Source of the DNA: Burkholderiaceae bacterium
Lineage (GTDB): Bacteria; Pseudomonadota; Gammaproteobacteria; Burkholderiales; Burkholderiaceae_C
Assembly: GCA_024710165.1 (NCBI GenBank)
Contig: JANJVG010000024.1
Coordinates: forward strand, 1-64,000
Length of the DNA: 64,000 bases
Reading direction: 5' to 3'
The position numbers and the translations under genes were made by a program. The notes under the pieces were generated by a model that was given only the letters and a program-made list of their open reading frames with translations, did no database searches and was not told the origin of the DNA. Positions 44,516 through 52,952 of the stretch are shown here, in pieces. Each line of letters begins with the position of its first letter. Within the stretch, counting starts at the first letter, position 1.

Positions 44516-45238
44516 ATGCCAGCCCTGCGGGTGCTCCTGCTCGAAGACGACGCCGCCTTGCGCCTGTTCGTGGAGATGGCGCTCGAACCCTTGCCCGTGC
44601 AGCTGGTGCCCTGCGCCACGCTGGCGCAGGCGCGCCAGGCACTGGCCGATGCGGCGGTGCAGCTGGTCATGACGGACCTGGCGCTTCCCGATGGCTCCGG
44701 CCTGGAACTGCTGCAATGGCTGGCCGAGCAGGCGCGTTCGACGGGCGTGCCATGCCGCACCGTGGTGTTCAGCGGGGGCATTGATCCGGCCATGGAGCAG
44801 CAGCTCCAGGCGCTGCAGGTCTGGCGCGTGCTGCACAAGCCGGCTTCGGTGGGCAGTCTGATGGCCTGTGTGTCCGACGCCCTGGCGGCCGATGCGCCGC
44901 CTGCCCAGGTTGCACCCCCGGCCGACCCGGTGCGCACGTTTTTTGACGGCAACCGTTCGATGTACGAGGCCTACCGGGCTGCCAGCCTGGCCCAGTTTCC
45001 CAAAGACCTGGGCGACGGCGATCTGGCCGTGCAGACGGGCGATGTGCAGGCCCTGCGGCACGTGGCCCACAACCTCAAGTCGGCGCTGGCGATGCTGGGC
45101 CAGGAGCAGGCAGCCCGGCTGGCACGCACCACCGAAGAACACGCCGCCCGGTCTGCGGCAGCCGCCGCGCAGGCGAGCTGGGAACTGCTGGGCCAGCAGG
45201 TGCGTGCGCTCCTGGCGCAGGGCGGGACGGGGCGCTGA
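44516..45238 (+). CDS. Receiver-Hpt phosphorelay protein
   Basis: 240-aa protein: receiver with VLLLEDDAALRLF, phospho-Asp54 in VMTDLALPDG, the switch Ser in VVFSGG and Lys in VLHKPAS. A proline-rich hinge (about 125-145) leads to an Hpt helix bundle, with phospho-His185 in RHVAHNLKSALAMLG. It can pass phosphate between a receiver and a histidine and is the shuttle in this cluster. A short GAGGGAG precedes its ATG; the next gene follows after 52 bases. Confidence 0.88.
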   Translation: MPALRVLLLEDDAALRLFVEMALEPLPVQLVPCATLAQARQALADAAVQLVMTDLALPDGSGLELLQWLAEQARSTGVPCRTVVFSGGIDPAMEQQLQALQVWRVLHKPASVGSLMACVSDALAADAPPAQVAPPADPVRTFFDGNRSMYEAYRAASLAQFPKDLGDGDLAVQTGDVQALRHVAHNLKSALAMLGQEQAARLARTTEEHAARSAAAAAQASWELLGQQVRALLAQGGTGR

Positions 45239-45290
45239 GGCCATGGCCGCGCGTCGCCCTGCGCAGAACCACTGAATCAGGGAGCGCAGC

Positions 45291-46613
45291 ATGCCCACGG
45301 AGTCTGCCGATCTTCTTGCGGGTGTTGCCGGCCCGCAAGACGGCTGGCAGATGCTGACCCAGATCGTCGACAGTGACCCCGTGCCCACGCTGGTGCTCAA
45401 CGTGCGGCACGAAGTCACCCACTGGAACCGTGCGCTGGAGAGAACCTTTGGCGTCCCGGCAACTGCCATGGTGGGCACACGGGAGCCCTGGCGGGCTTTT
45501 TACGAAGCGAAAAGCCCCATTCTGGCGGACCTCATGCTGGACGGTGCGAGCGAAGCGGTGCTGCTTGAGCTCTACGAGGGCCGCATCAGGCGCTCGGACC
45601 TCATCCCGGATGCCTGGGAGGTCGAAGGCTATTTCGCGCATCTCGACAAGTGGTTTGTCTTTACCGCCACCTTGTTGCGTGATGTGCACGGCACCGTCAT
45701 CGGAGCCATCGAAACGCTGGTGGACATCACCGAGCGCAAGAGAGTGCAGGAACAGCTCACCGAGGCGCACCAACAATTGGTGCAGGCCGAGAAACTCGCC
45801 TCGATAGGGCAACTTGCTGCGGGGGTGGCGCACGAAATCAACAACCCCATCGGGTACGTGCACTCCAACCTCAATGCCCTGGGTCGCTACCTTGGCGATG
45901 TGTTCGAGGCCCTGCAGCGGTATGAAGACCTTGTCCGCCAGGCCGAGGGACCGCCCGACCTGCAGGCGGCGCTCGAGCGTGTGCGCAAAGAGTTCGACCT
46001 GGACTTTCTTCGGGGCGACGTACCCGCGCTGGTGCGCGAGTGCCAGGAGGGCACGGGCCGTGTGAAAAAGATCGTGCAGGACCTCAAGAACTTTTCGCGC
46101 GTGGAAACCCACGAGGAATGGCAGCTGGCCGACCTGCACCAGGGCATCGATTCCACGCTCAGCCTCGCCGCCAACGAGCTCAAATACCAGGTGGACGTGG
46201 TCAAGGAGTATGGCGACATCCCTTTGGTGCCCTGCCTGCCAGCGCAGCTCAACCAGGTGTTTTTGAACCTGCTGGTCAATGCGGCCCAGGCCATGGGCGA
46301 AGGGCGCGGGCGCATCACCCTGCGCACCGGGCAGAAGCGTGGCCGGGTGTGGGTGGAGATCGAGGACAACGGCTGTGGCATCTCGCGGGAGCTGCAGCAA
46401 AAGGTGTTCGACCCGTTCTTCACCACCAAGGCCGTGGGCAAGGGCACGGGGCTGGGTTTGTCTTTGTCCTACAGCATCATCCAGAAGCACCGCGGGCAGA
46501 TTTTTGTTTCCAGCGAAGTGGGGCGCGGCACGATCTTCAGCATCTCGCTGCCCCTCATCCAGCCCCTTTTTCAGCAGCGAACCGACTCTGCCGTGGAGCC
46601 CCCCGATGCCTGA
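45291..46613 (+). CDS. Soluble PAS histidine kinase
   Basis: 440-aa kinase without a membrane segment. A PAS-like domain occupies about residues 18-150 (VLNVRHEVTHWNRALERTFG, then VIGAIETLVDITERKRVQEQ). The HisKA domain holds phospho-His181 in LAAGVAHEINNPIGYVHSN, followed by an insert and HATPase_c: LNQVFLNLLVNAAQAM, DNGCGISREL, and GKGTGLGLSLSYSIIQ. This is the NtrB/ZraS-like subfamily. AGGGAG precedes the ATG. The end overlaps the receiver-HD-GYP gene by eight bases; co-transcribed with the two genes before it. Confidence 0.92.
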   Translation: MPTESADLLAGVAGPQDGWQMLTQIVDSDPVPTLVLNVRHEVTHWNRALERTFGVPATAMVGTREPWRAFYEAKSPILADLMLDGASEAVLLELYEGRIRRSDLIPDAWEVEGYFAHLDKWFVFTATLLRDVHGTVIGAIETLVDITERKRVQEQLTEAHQQLVQAEKLASIGQLAAGVAHEINNPIGYVHSNLNALGRYLGDVFEALQRYEDLVRQAEGPPDLQAALERVRKEFDLDFLRGDVPALVRECQEGTGRVKKIVQDLKNFSRVETHEEWQLADLHQGIDSTLSLAANELKYQVDVVKEYGDIPLVPCLPAQLNQVFLNLLVNAAQAMGEGRGRITLRTGQKRGRVWVEIEDNGCGISRELQQKVFDPFFTTKAVGKGTGLGLSLSYSIIQKHRGQIFVSSEVGRGTIFSISLPLIQPLFQQRTDSAVEPPDA

Positions 46614-47886
46614 CAACGCCGCGCCGCCCGCCTTCACCGTCCTGTGCGTGGATGACGAACCCAACATCCTGTCGTCGCTGCGGCGCCTTTTTCGCCCCTG
46701 TGGCTACCGGGTTCTCGTTGCCGAGAGTGGCGCGCAGGGGCTGGACCTCCTGCGCAGCGAGCCGGTCGATCTGGTCATCTCCGATATGCGCATGCCGCAC
46801 ATGGACGGGGCGCAGTTCCTCGCAGCCGTGCGCGCAGAATGGCCCGATGTCATGCGCTTTCTGCTCACGGGCTATGCCGACATGGCCTCGGCCATCGAGG
46901 CCATCAACCAGGGCCAGATCTACCGCTACATGAACAAGCCGTGGGTGGACGATGATCTGCTGATCAGCGTGCGCCAGGGCCTCGATGCACGTGCCCTGCA
47001 GCGCGACAAGGAGCGGCTGGAGGCACTGACCCGGCAGCAAAATGAAACCCTGCGCGAGCTCAATGAGTCGCTCGAAGCGAAGGTGCAGGAGCGCACGGAC
47101 GAATTGCAGAAGGCGCACGAGCAGCTCAAGCAAAGCTTTTTTGTCGCGGTCAAGATATTCACGTCGCTGATCGAGATGCGCCACCCGATCATGGCCGGAC
47201 ACTCACGCCGTGTGGCAGCGCTGGCGCGGTCCATCGCGCAACGCATGGGGCTGAAGGGCGCCGATCTGCAGAATGTTTTTGTGGCCGGGCTGTTGCACGA
47301 CATCGGCAAGATCGGATTTTCCGACGCGTTGCTCTCTCGTGCCCAGCGCACCCTCAGCGATGATGAGCGGCGCATTTACCAGAAGCACCCCGTCGATGCC
47401 GAATTGATACTTATCGGCATCGATGAGCTCTCGCCGATTGCCCAATTGGTGCGTCACCACCATGAGTGTTACGACGGCCAGGGTTTCCCGGATGGACTGT
47501 GGGGCGACGACATTCCGCTGGGAGCGCGCATTCTGCTGGTGGCCAACGACTATGACGGGCTGCAGATCGGGGCGCTCTCGGCGCTGCGTTTCAAGCCTGA
47601 AGAGGCGCTGCAAGCCATGGAAAAAGCACGCGGCGTGCGCTACGACCCGCAGGTGCTCGACGCTTTGCGCGCCTTGGTCACGGCGCCGCCCAAACCGCGG
47701 CCGAGCGAGCGCGAGGTCGCCGTCGCTGCACTCACGCCGGGGATGGTGCTGGCCCGCGAGTTCGCCCACCGCGACGGTATGCCGCTGCTCGCGGCAGGCC
47801 AAGTGCTGAGTGCCCGGCTGATCGAACGCATGCAGGACTACGAGGCCACGCAGGGCGGTGGGCTCACGGTGTACGTCAAAGCCTGA
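46606..47886 (+). CDS. Receiver-HD-GYP response regulator (c-di-GMP phosphodiesterase)
   Basis: 426-aa protein: receiver (about 11-125) with VLCVDDEPN, phospho-Asp60 in LVISDMRMPHMDG, and Lys in RYMNKPW; a coiled coil (about 140-185, RQQNETLRELNESLEAKVQE); and an HD-GYP domain with HSRRVAALAR, HD at 231-232 in GLLHDIGKIGF, and HHECYDGQGFPDGL, where the second signature reads GFP rather than GYP. A C-terminal extra domain of about 65 residues (VAALTPGMVLAREFAHRDGM) is similar to the small protein at 48808-49134. Probably the output of this operon. Confidence 0.93.
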   Translation: MPDNAAPPAFTVLCVDDEPNILSSLRRLFRPCGYRVLVAESGAQGLDLLRSEPVDLVISDMRMPHMDGAQFLAAVRAEWPDVMRFLLTGYADMASAIEAINQGQIYRYMNKPWVDDDLLISVRQGLDARALQRDKERLEALTRQQNETLRELNESLEAKVQERTDELQKAHEQLKQSFFVAVKIFTSLIEMRHPIMAGHSRRVAALARSIAQRMGLKGADLQNVFVAGLLHDIGKIGFSDALLSRAQRTLSDDERRIYQKHPVDAELILIGIDELSPIAQLVRHHHECYDGQGFPDGLWGDDIPLGARILLVANDYDGLQIGALSALRFKPEEALQAMEKARGVRYDPQVLDALRALVTAPPKPRPSEREVAVAALTPGMVLAREFAHRDGMPLLAAGQVLSARLIERMQDYEATQGGGLTVYVKA

Positions 47887-47944
47887 GCCTTGCGCCCCCA
47901 TCCGGAGTCCGGGGGGTGGCGGCGATCGGTCATGGCATCGGTCA

Positions 47945-48808
47945 TCAGCCCATGAGGTAGCTGCTCATGTACTGGGCACGGGCCTCGATGCGGCCAAACA
48001 GCGGGAGGATCTCCCCGTCCCAGACCACACCCAGCGCCTCGCAGGCCCGGGGCGACAGGTAGGACACATGCACGTTGGTGTGTCCATTGAGTTCGAGCGC
48101 GTTGCTCAGCACCTCCGCCACATGCAGCACATCGACCAACGGCTGCCCGTCGGCGGCCGCATCGGGCCGGTGGTGGCCCTGGACGGCGCTGGCAATCGAT
48201 GCCGGCAGCCCCCAGGCCTGAACCAGCCATGACCCCAGAACCGCATGGTCGGTGCCGAAAACGGCCTTCTCGGCCTGGCAGATGTCGATGCCCTCGCTGT
48301 GCACGCGTGCCCAGCAGGCGCTGCTGGCCTGCGCTGCATGCCGCAGCAACCAGAACTGCCCGATGTCGTGCAACAGCCCGGCAATGAAGGCGTGGTGGAT
48401 GGATGTGCCGGAGCGGACATGCCAGGCCAGCTCCTGCGCACACACGCCCACGGCCACGCTGTGGCGCCAGAGCGAACCCTGGGCCAGATCGTCCGTGAGC
48501 TCCCGGATGAACCCGGCCATGCTGAAAAAAAGCGCAATTTCGCGGACTGCCTGTATGCCGATCAGCGAGGTGGCGGTGTAAATGTCGTCCACCACGCGAT
48601 CGCGCTCCATGGCGGCCTTGTGGGCCGCGGCGAACACGCGGGCAGCGATGGCCGGGTCGTGGGCCACCAGGTGGGCCAGTTCGGCCATGTTGCTTTCCGG
48701 GTCGTCCACCGAAGCCAGGATGCGCTGCACCGTCCGGGGAAACGCCGGCAGCGTGTCGAGCTGCGACAACACAAAGTCCTGGGTGAGGGGGGTCTGGATC
48801 GGGGTCAT
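47945..48808 (-). CDS. HDOD-domain signalling protein
   Basis: 287-aa HDOD protein. The N-terminal LDTLPAFPRTVQRILASVDD and LIGIQAVREIALFFSMAGF are typical, and IAGLLHDIGQFWLLRHAAQ carries an HD pair (many HDOD domains lose it). HDOD proteins act in bacterial signalling and often pair with c-di-GMP or chemotaxis systems; biochemical activity is unclear. The end of the upstream small gene overlaps its ATG by one base (TGATG), so they are translationally coupled. It converges with the receiver-HD-GYP gene. Confidence 0.9.
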   Translation of the reverse strand: MTPIQTPLTQDFVLSQLDTLPAFPRTVQRILASVDDPESNMAELAHLVAHDPAIAARVFAAAHKAAMERDRVVDDIYTATSLIGIQAVREIALFFSMAGFIRELTDDLAQGSLWRHSVAVGVCAQELAWHVRSGTSIHHAFIAGLLHDIGQFWLLRHAAQASSACWARVHSEGIDICQAEKAVFGTDHAVLGSWLVQAWGLPASIASAVQGHHRPDAAADGQPLVDVLHVAEVLSNALELNGHTNVHVSYLSPRACEALGVVWDGEILPLFGRIEARAQYMSSYLMG

Positions 48809-49134
48809 CAGGTGCTCCGGAAGGCCAGCACCTGCGCCAGCAGGGCCGCGGTGCAGGGATCGGACAGGTTGGCCCCGGCGAAGAGGCGCTGCACGTGCTC
48901 GGCGGCGCGCGCATTGTCTTCTGCGATCTGCGCGTCCGGGCGCGGGTCGGGCATCGAGGCGACGATGTACTCCACGCGGTGCTGGCGAAGCTGTTGCAGG
49001 TTGTCGGCGGTCAGCACATGCCCCTGGGGCAGGCTGAATGCCCTGGAGCCTGCGGCCACTGCGTCGGCCGGTGCGGCCAGCGTCATGCCGGCCTGCGCTG
49101 CCTGGATGGCGACGTATCTTTTCCGGTACTGCAT
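48808..49134 (-). CDS. Small protein similar to the C-terminal domain of HD-GYP regulators
   Basis: 108-aa protein. Residues 8-60 (VAIQAAQAGMTLAAPADAV, then GHVLTADNLQQLRQHRVEYI) follow the pattern xxGMxLA...GxxLxxxxIxxL, which also closes the receiver-HD-GYP protein of this island, so it looks like a stand-alone version of that accessory domain. A helical tail follows. AAGGAGCG lies six bases before ATG 49134; longer frames upstream are not supported. Function unknown; coupling to the HDOD gene suggests a complex. Confidence 0.75.
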   Translation of the reverse strand: MQYRKRYVAIQAAQAGMTLAAPADAVAAGSRAFSLPQGHVLTADNLQQLRQHRVEYIVASMPDPRPDAQIAEDNARAAEHVQRLFAGANLSDPCTAALLAQVLAFRST

Positions 49135-49517
49135 GTTCGCTCCTTGAGCCGAGGTGGCGATGTGCAGCGCTGTGCACCGCCAATGTTTCAGATTCGCTGG
49201 ACCAGGGTGGATGGTAGGCACAAACCGCTCCGGCGCGCTGTGCAGGAGCAGCTCCAGCGACTGTTGTTCGGTTTGCTGAGGGTGTCGATCACTTTCTTGA
49301 TGATCTGGCCGGGCGGGTTCGGGGCATCCTGCGTCGTCAGGGCGTCAGACCGCAGGCCGTTCATGGGGAGTAACGCATTGATCAAAATGATCTTTTTGAT
49401 GTTTTATTTATCATTTTAGCCAAATTCATGCTCTGGTGAGGGTGTGCCGAAGGCAGTGCCCTTGAAAAACGCGGCCAAGGGGCTCCCGGCTCCTGGGTAG
49501 CACGCACAATCCGGTGC
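49135..49517. other. Intergenic stretch with AT-rich promoter island
   Basis: No convincing gene. A 58- to 65-codon reverse frame (49188-49385) has no ribosome-binding site. Around 49375-49430 the DNA is strongly AT-rich: on the reverse strand GGCTAAAATGATAAATAAAA then CATCAAAAAGATCATTTTGA, which is the likely promoter of the HDOD operon and resembles the promoter island at 43740-43795. The right end holds the CACAAT motif for the next gene. Confidence 0.5.
49505..49510 (+). promoter_or_regulatory. -10-like motif of the RlmI-like gene
   Basis: CACAAT, 7 bases before the ATG at 49518, no Shine-Dalgarno sequence; same pattern as pyrC, dapF and others. Confidence 0.4.
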
Positions 49518-50738
49518 ATGAAAACGATTCGACTTCGACCCGGCAAAGAGCGCTCGCTGCAGCGCCGCCACCCCTGGATCTTTGACAGCGCCATCGCCAA
49601 GGGCGGCGGCGACAGCGGCGAAACCGTGCGCGTGGAGTCGCACGAGGGCCAGTTTCTGGCCTGGGCGGCGTTCAGCCCGAGTTCGCGCATCCGCGCGCGG
49701 GTGTGGAGTTTTGACGAAGCGCAGCGTATTGATGCTTCTTTTTTCATAGCTGCTTGCGCTCGTGCAATAAGCGCTAGAAGCCGATTTGACATACAAAGCA
49801 ACGGCGTGCGCCTGGTGCACGGCGAATCGGATGGTCTGCCCGGCCTCATCGTGGACCGCTATGGCGACACGCTGGTGGTGCAGTTCACCAGCGCGGGCAC
49901 GGAGCGCTGGAAAGGTGTGCTGGCCGATGCGCTCTTGCAGGCCACGGGCCTGGCGCGCCTGTACGAGCGCTCGGACGCCAGCGTGCGCCAGCTCGAAGGG
50001 CTGGAGAGCAGCACCGGCTGGCTGCGCGGCGGCCCGGCGGCCGGGGGTGAGGCGCCCCCGCTGGAGTTGGAGATCCACGAGCACCAGTGGCTTCTCACGC
50101 TCAACATTGCCGAGGGCCACAAGACCGGTTTCTACCTGGACCAGCGCGACAGCCGCAAGCGCTTTGCCGACTGCGTGCAGCGCCTGGGGCTGCGCCGTGT
50201 GCTCAATTGCTATTGCTATACCGGGGGCTTTTCGGTGGCGGCGCTGGCGGGCCAGCGCGCGGCCGGGGTGGAGGACGGCGAGGTGGTGTCCATCGACTCG
50301 TCTGGCCCGGCGCTGGAGCGCGCCCGCGCGCATGTCGCGCTCAACGGCTTTGACGCCGCGCGTGCCACCTTTCTTGATGCCGACGTGAACGCCTCGCTGC
50401 GCCAGTTTCTCAAGGAAGGGCGCACTTTTGACGCCATCGTGCTCGACCCGCCCAAATTTGCCCCCACCGCCGCGCACGCCGAGCGCGCCGCGCGTGCCTA
50501 CAAGGACATCAACCGCCTGGCGCTGCAGTTGCTCGAACCCGGCGGCATGCTCTACACCTTCTCGTGCTCGGGCGGCATCAGCGCCGACCTGTTCCACAAG
50601 ATCGTCGCCTCGGCCGGGGCCGACGCGGGGGTGGACGGCTACATCCTGGAGCGCCTGGGTGGGGCGCCCGACCATCCCATGACGCTGGAGTTTCCTGAGG
50701 GCGAGTACCTCAAGGGCCTGGCCGTGATGCGCAAGTAA
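49518..50738 (+). CDS. rlmI: 23S rRNA methyltransferase, RlmI-like
   Basis: 406-aa SAM enzyme that by homology would make 5-methylcytidine in 23S rRNA. The N-terminal PUA domain (LRPGKERSLQRRHPWIFDSA) is followed by the EEHD-like linker domain and the Rossmann domain with FYLDQRDSRKRF, motif I LNCYCYTGGFSVAALAG, and catalytic DPPKFAPTA with FSCSGGISADLFHKI. Residues 72-90 (FFIAACARAISAR region) are encoded by a copy of repeat A and occupy the place of a helix in E. coli RlmI, with nearly the same length as the replaced text. Another copy follows the stop codon. Confidence 0.9.
   Translation: MKTIRLRPGKERSLQRRHPWIFDSAIAKGGGDSGETVRVESHEGQFLAWAAFSPSSRIRARVWSFDEAQRIDASFFIAACARAISARSRFDIQSNGVRLVHGESDGLPGLIVDRYGDTLVVQFTSAGTERWKGVLADALLQATGLARLYERSDASVRQLEGLESSTGWLRGGPAAGGEAPPLELEIHEHQWLLTLNIAEGHKTGFYLDQRDSRKRFADCVQRLGLRRVLNCYCYTGGFSVAALAGQRAAGVEDGEVVSIDSSGPALERARAHVALNGFDAARATFLDADVNASLRQFLKEGRTFDAIVLDPPKFAPTAAHAERAARAYKDINRLALQLLEPGGMLYTFSCSGGISADLFHKIVASAGADAGVDGYILERLGGAPDHPMTLEFPEGEYLKGLAVMRK
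49731..49787 (+). repeat. Repeat A copy 8, in frame inside rlmI
   Basis: Forward copy: TGATGCTTCTTTTTTCATAGC, TGCTTGCGCTCGTGC, AATAAGCGCTAGAAGCC. Strong match to the consensus with both AGCGCTT/AAGCGCT arms; translates as a helix-like segment. Confidence 0.88.
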
Positions 50739-50743
50739 AGATC

Positions 50744-50803
50744 GAATGCTTTAAAAATAATAGCTACTCGCGCTTGCTGAATAAGCGCTAGAGGCCAAAA
50801 ATT
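50744..50803 (+). repeat. Repeat A copy 9 (best consensus copy)
   Basis: Forward copy right after the rlmI stop: GAATGCTTTAAAAATAATAGC, TACTCGCGCTTGCTGAATAA, GCGCTAGAGGCCAAAAATTC. Used as the main reference for the family. Confidence 0.9.
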
Positions 50804-50818
50804 CATTGAATCCTTGCA

Positions 50819-50836
50819 GCCCCTGCGCGCAGGGGC
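50819..50836. other. GC palindrome upstream of the G3E GTPase gene
   Basis: AGCCCCTGC / GCAGGGGCT hairpin directly after repeat copy 9. It might end rlmI transcription, but it has no T-run. Confidence 0.4.
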
Positions 50837-50864
50837 TTGACAGCTCGGCTACAGTTTTTGGATT

Positions 50865-50874
50865 CCCCCCCCCC
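50865..50874 (+). repeat. Homopolymer of ten C in the leader of the G3E GTPase gene
   Basis: Ten consecutive C, then G, five T and more C, 22 bases before the ATG at 50896. Runs of this length slip easily during replication and may vary between cells. Confidence 0.7.
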
Positions 50875-50895
50875 GTTTTTCCCCCAAGGCTCCCC

Positions 50896-51999
50896 ATGTC
50901 CCTCATTCCCGTCACCATCCTTACCGGCTTCCTGGGCTCGGGCAAGACCACCTTGCTCAAGCGCGTGCTGTCCGAAGTCCACGGCCAGAAGATCGCCGTC
51001 ATCGAAAACGAGTTCGGCGAGGAGAACATCGACAACGACATCCTCGTGACCGACAGCGAGGAGCAGATCGTGCAGATGAGCAACGGCTGCATCTGCTGCA
51101 CCATCCGCGAAGACCTGCGTGAAACCCTGCAACTGCTGGCCGCCAAGCGCCGCAAGGGCCTGCTGGCGTTTGACCGCGTGGTCATCGAGACCACCGGCCT
51201 GGCTGACCCCGGCCCGGTGGCGCAGACCTTCTTCATGGACGAAGAAATCGCCGAGACCTACCTCATCGACTCCATCCTTACCCTGGTGGACGCCAGGCAC
51301 GCCCAGCAGCAGCTCGACGACCGCCAGGAGGCGCGCCGCCAGGTGGGCTTTGCCGACCAGATCTTCCTGTCCAAGACCGACCTGGTCAGCGCAGACGACG
51401 TGGACGCGCTCACCCACCGCCTCAAGCACATGAACCCGCGCGCGCCGATCAAGGCGGTGCACTTTGGCGAGGTGCCGCTGGCCGAGGTGCTGGACCTGCG
51501 CGGTTTCAACCTCAACGCCAAGCTGGACATCGACCCCGACTTCCTCAAGGACGAGGACGACCACAGCCACTGCGACCATGACCACGGGCATTGCGAGCAT
51601 GACCATGGCCATGACCATGGGCACCACCATCACCACGACCATGCGCATGGCGAGCCCTGCAACCACCCCTCGCACCAGAAGGGGCGCCACCACCACCATG
51701 ACGATGACGTCAAGAGCTTCGTCTACCGCGCCGAGCGTGCGTTCGATCCGGCCAAGCTGGAGGATTTTCTGGGCGCCATCGTCAACATCTACGGCCCGCG
51801 CATGCTGCGCTACAAGGGTGTGCTGCACATGAAGGGCACCGAGCGCAAGGTCATCTTCCAGGGCGTGCACCAGCTCATGGGCAGCGACCTGGGCCCGCAG
51901 TGGGCCGAGGGCGAGGCACGCCAGAGCAAGATGGTGTTTATCGGCATCGAGCTGCCGCGCGACATCCTGGAGCAGGGGCTGGACCAGTGCCTGGTCTGA
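50896..51999 (+). CDS. G3E GTPase metallochaperone, COG0523/CobW-like (zinc type)
   Basis: 367-aa cytoplasmic GTPase. Walker A GFLGSGKTT at 11-19, the metal-binding CxCC motif GCICCTI at 65-68, IETTGLADPGP and the NKxD-like SKTDLV are all present. A long His/Asp-rich loop (about 222-272, dozens of His with Asp and Glu) precedes the C-terminal CobW_C domain (VYRAERAFDPAKLEDFL). The His loop and CxCC point to a zinc chaperone of the ZNG1/ZigA/YeiR branch rather than cobalamin. Start at ATG 50896; the leader holds a C10 run. dksA follows. Confidence 0.92.
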   Translation: MSLIPVTILTGFLGSGKTTLLKRVLSEVHGQKIAVIENEFGEENIDNDILVTDSEEQIVQMSNGCICCTIREDLRETLQLLAAKRRKGLLAFDRVVIETTGLADPGPVAQTFFMDEEIAETYLIDSILTLVDARHAQQQLDDRQEARRQVGFADQIFLSKTDLVSADDVDALTHRLKHMNPRAPIKAVHFGEVPLAEVLDLRGFNLNAKLDIDPDFLKDEDDHSHCDHDHGHCEHDHGHDHGHHHHHDHAHGEPCNHPSHQKGRHHHHDDDVKSFVYRAERAFDPAKLEDFLGAIVNIYGPRMLRYKGVLHMKGTERKVIFQGVHQLMGSDLGPQWAEGEARQSKMVFIGIELPRDILEQGLDQCLV

Positions 52000-52181
52000 G
52001 CGATGCGGTGCCATCGCCGCTCGTGGAATACCCTTGTGGATATTTGCGTGTGCCACGGTTGCCGTCAGCGGGTGTCGATACAATCGCGCCCCGGTGATCA
52101 CCAGGGCTCACCACTCACCGACCTGCCTGTGTGTGCCCCGCGTACCGCAGCTGGTTTGCCCGAACTGCGAGGAGACAGGAA

Positions 52182-52916
52182 TTGAAAGCTGAAACCAGCA
52201 AACCCAAGGCGGCTGCCAAGGCCCCCTCGGCCGCTGCCAAAACCGGTGTCGGCAAGGCGCCCGCCAAGGTATCCGAGCCGGCGGTTGCCGCGCAGCCGAG
52301 CTCTGGCCAGATGCCATTGCGCAGTACTCGGCCTTCTTCTCGCCTGGCCCAATTGACCGTACCATCCATGGCCCAGTCGGTTGCATCGACTGCGGCCAAA
52401 GCGAGCTATACCAATACCATGCCCTCCACAATGCAAGTGTCGCCCTCCCTGGCCTCCACCAAGAAAGACGCCCGGCTGGCCGACAACTGGAAAACCAAAC
52501 AGCTGGAAGAGCTGACCGACGCCGAAATTCTGGCCATGCCCGACAGCGAGTACATGAACGACACGCAGATGGCGTTCTTCCGTCGCAAGCTGGTCACCCT
52601 CAAGCAGGACATGCACAACAACGCTGGCGAGACCACCGAACACCTGCGCGAGGACACCGTGGTGGTCCCCGACCCGGCCGACCGCGCCACCATCGAGGAA
52701 GAGCATGCCCTGGAGCTGCGCACCCGCGACCGCGAGCGCAAGCTGCTCAAGAAGATCGAGCAGTCGATCGCCCGCATCGATGCGGGCGACTACGGCTACT
52801 GTGACGAAACCGGTGAGCCCATCGGCGTGGGCCGGCTGCTGGCCCGCCCCACGGCCACCCTGTCGCTCGAAGCGCAGCAGCGCCGTGAGCTCAAGCAGAA
52901 GATGTTTGGCGACTGA
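52182..52916 (+). CDS. dksA: DksA transcription factor, zinc-finger cysteines mostly replaced
   Basis: RNA-polymerase-binding regulator that works with ppGpp. The start is TTG 52182 with GAGGAG at ideal spacing. A long low-complexity Lys/Ala/Pro/Ser N-terminus (about 1-95) precedes the coiled coil, whose tip has the key D-x-x-D-x-A as DPADRA at 164-169. The C-terminal finger reads YGYCDETGEPIGVGRLLARP then LSLEAQQRRE: only Cys207 remains of four, with Thr, Ser and Ala at the others, as in betaproteobacterial and DksA2-like forms that do not need zinc. It follows the G3E GTPase gene by 182 bases. TACAAT at 52079 may be its -10. Confidence 0.94.
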   Translation: MKAETSKPKAAAKAPSAAAKTGVGKAPAKVSEPAVAAQPSSGQMPLRSTRPSSRLAQLTVPSMAQSVASTAAKASYTNTMPSTMQVSPSLASTKKDARLADNWKTKQLEELTDAEILAMPDSEYMNDTQMAFFRRKLVTLKQDMHNNAGETTEHLREDTVVVPDPADRATIEEEHALELRTRDRERKLLKKIEQSIARIDAGDYGYCDETGEPIGVGRLLARPTATLSLEAQQRRELKQKMFGD

Positions 52917-52952
52917 CCCCCAGCCACTGCGCCACAGATTCTTCCCAGCACC

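Noticed and set aside
49188-49385. Reverse frame of 65 codons in the gap before rlmI.
   Set aside because: TTG start, no ribosome-binding site, odd composition; it lies across the probable HDOD promoter.
50837-50855. TTGACA near TACAGT before the G3E GTPase gene looked like a promoter.
   Set aside because: Only 7 bases separate them, too close for a -35/-10 pair; no better pair found.
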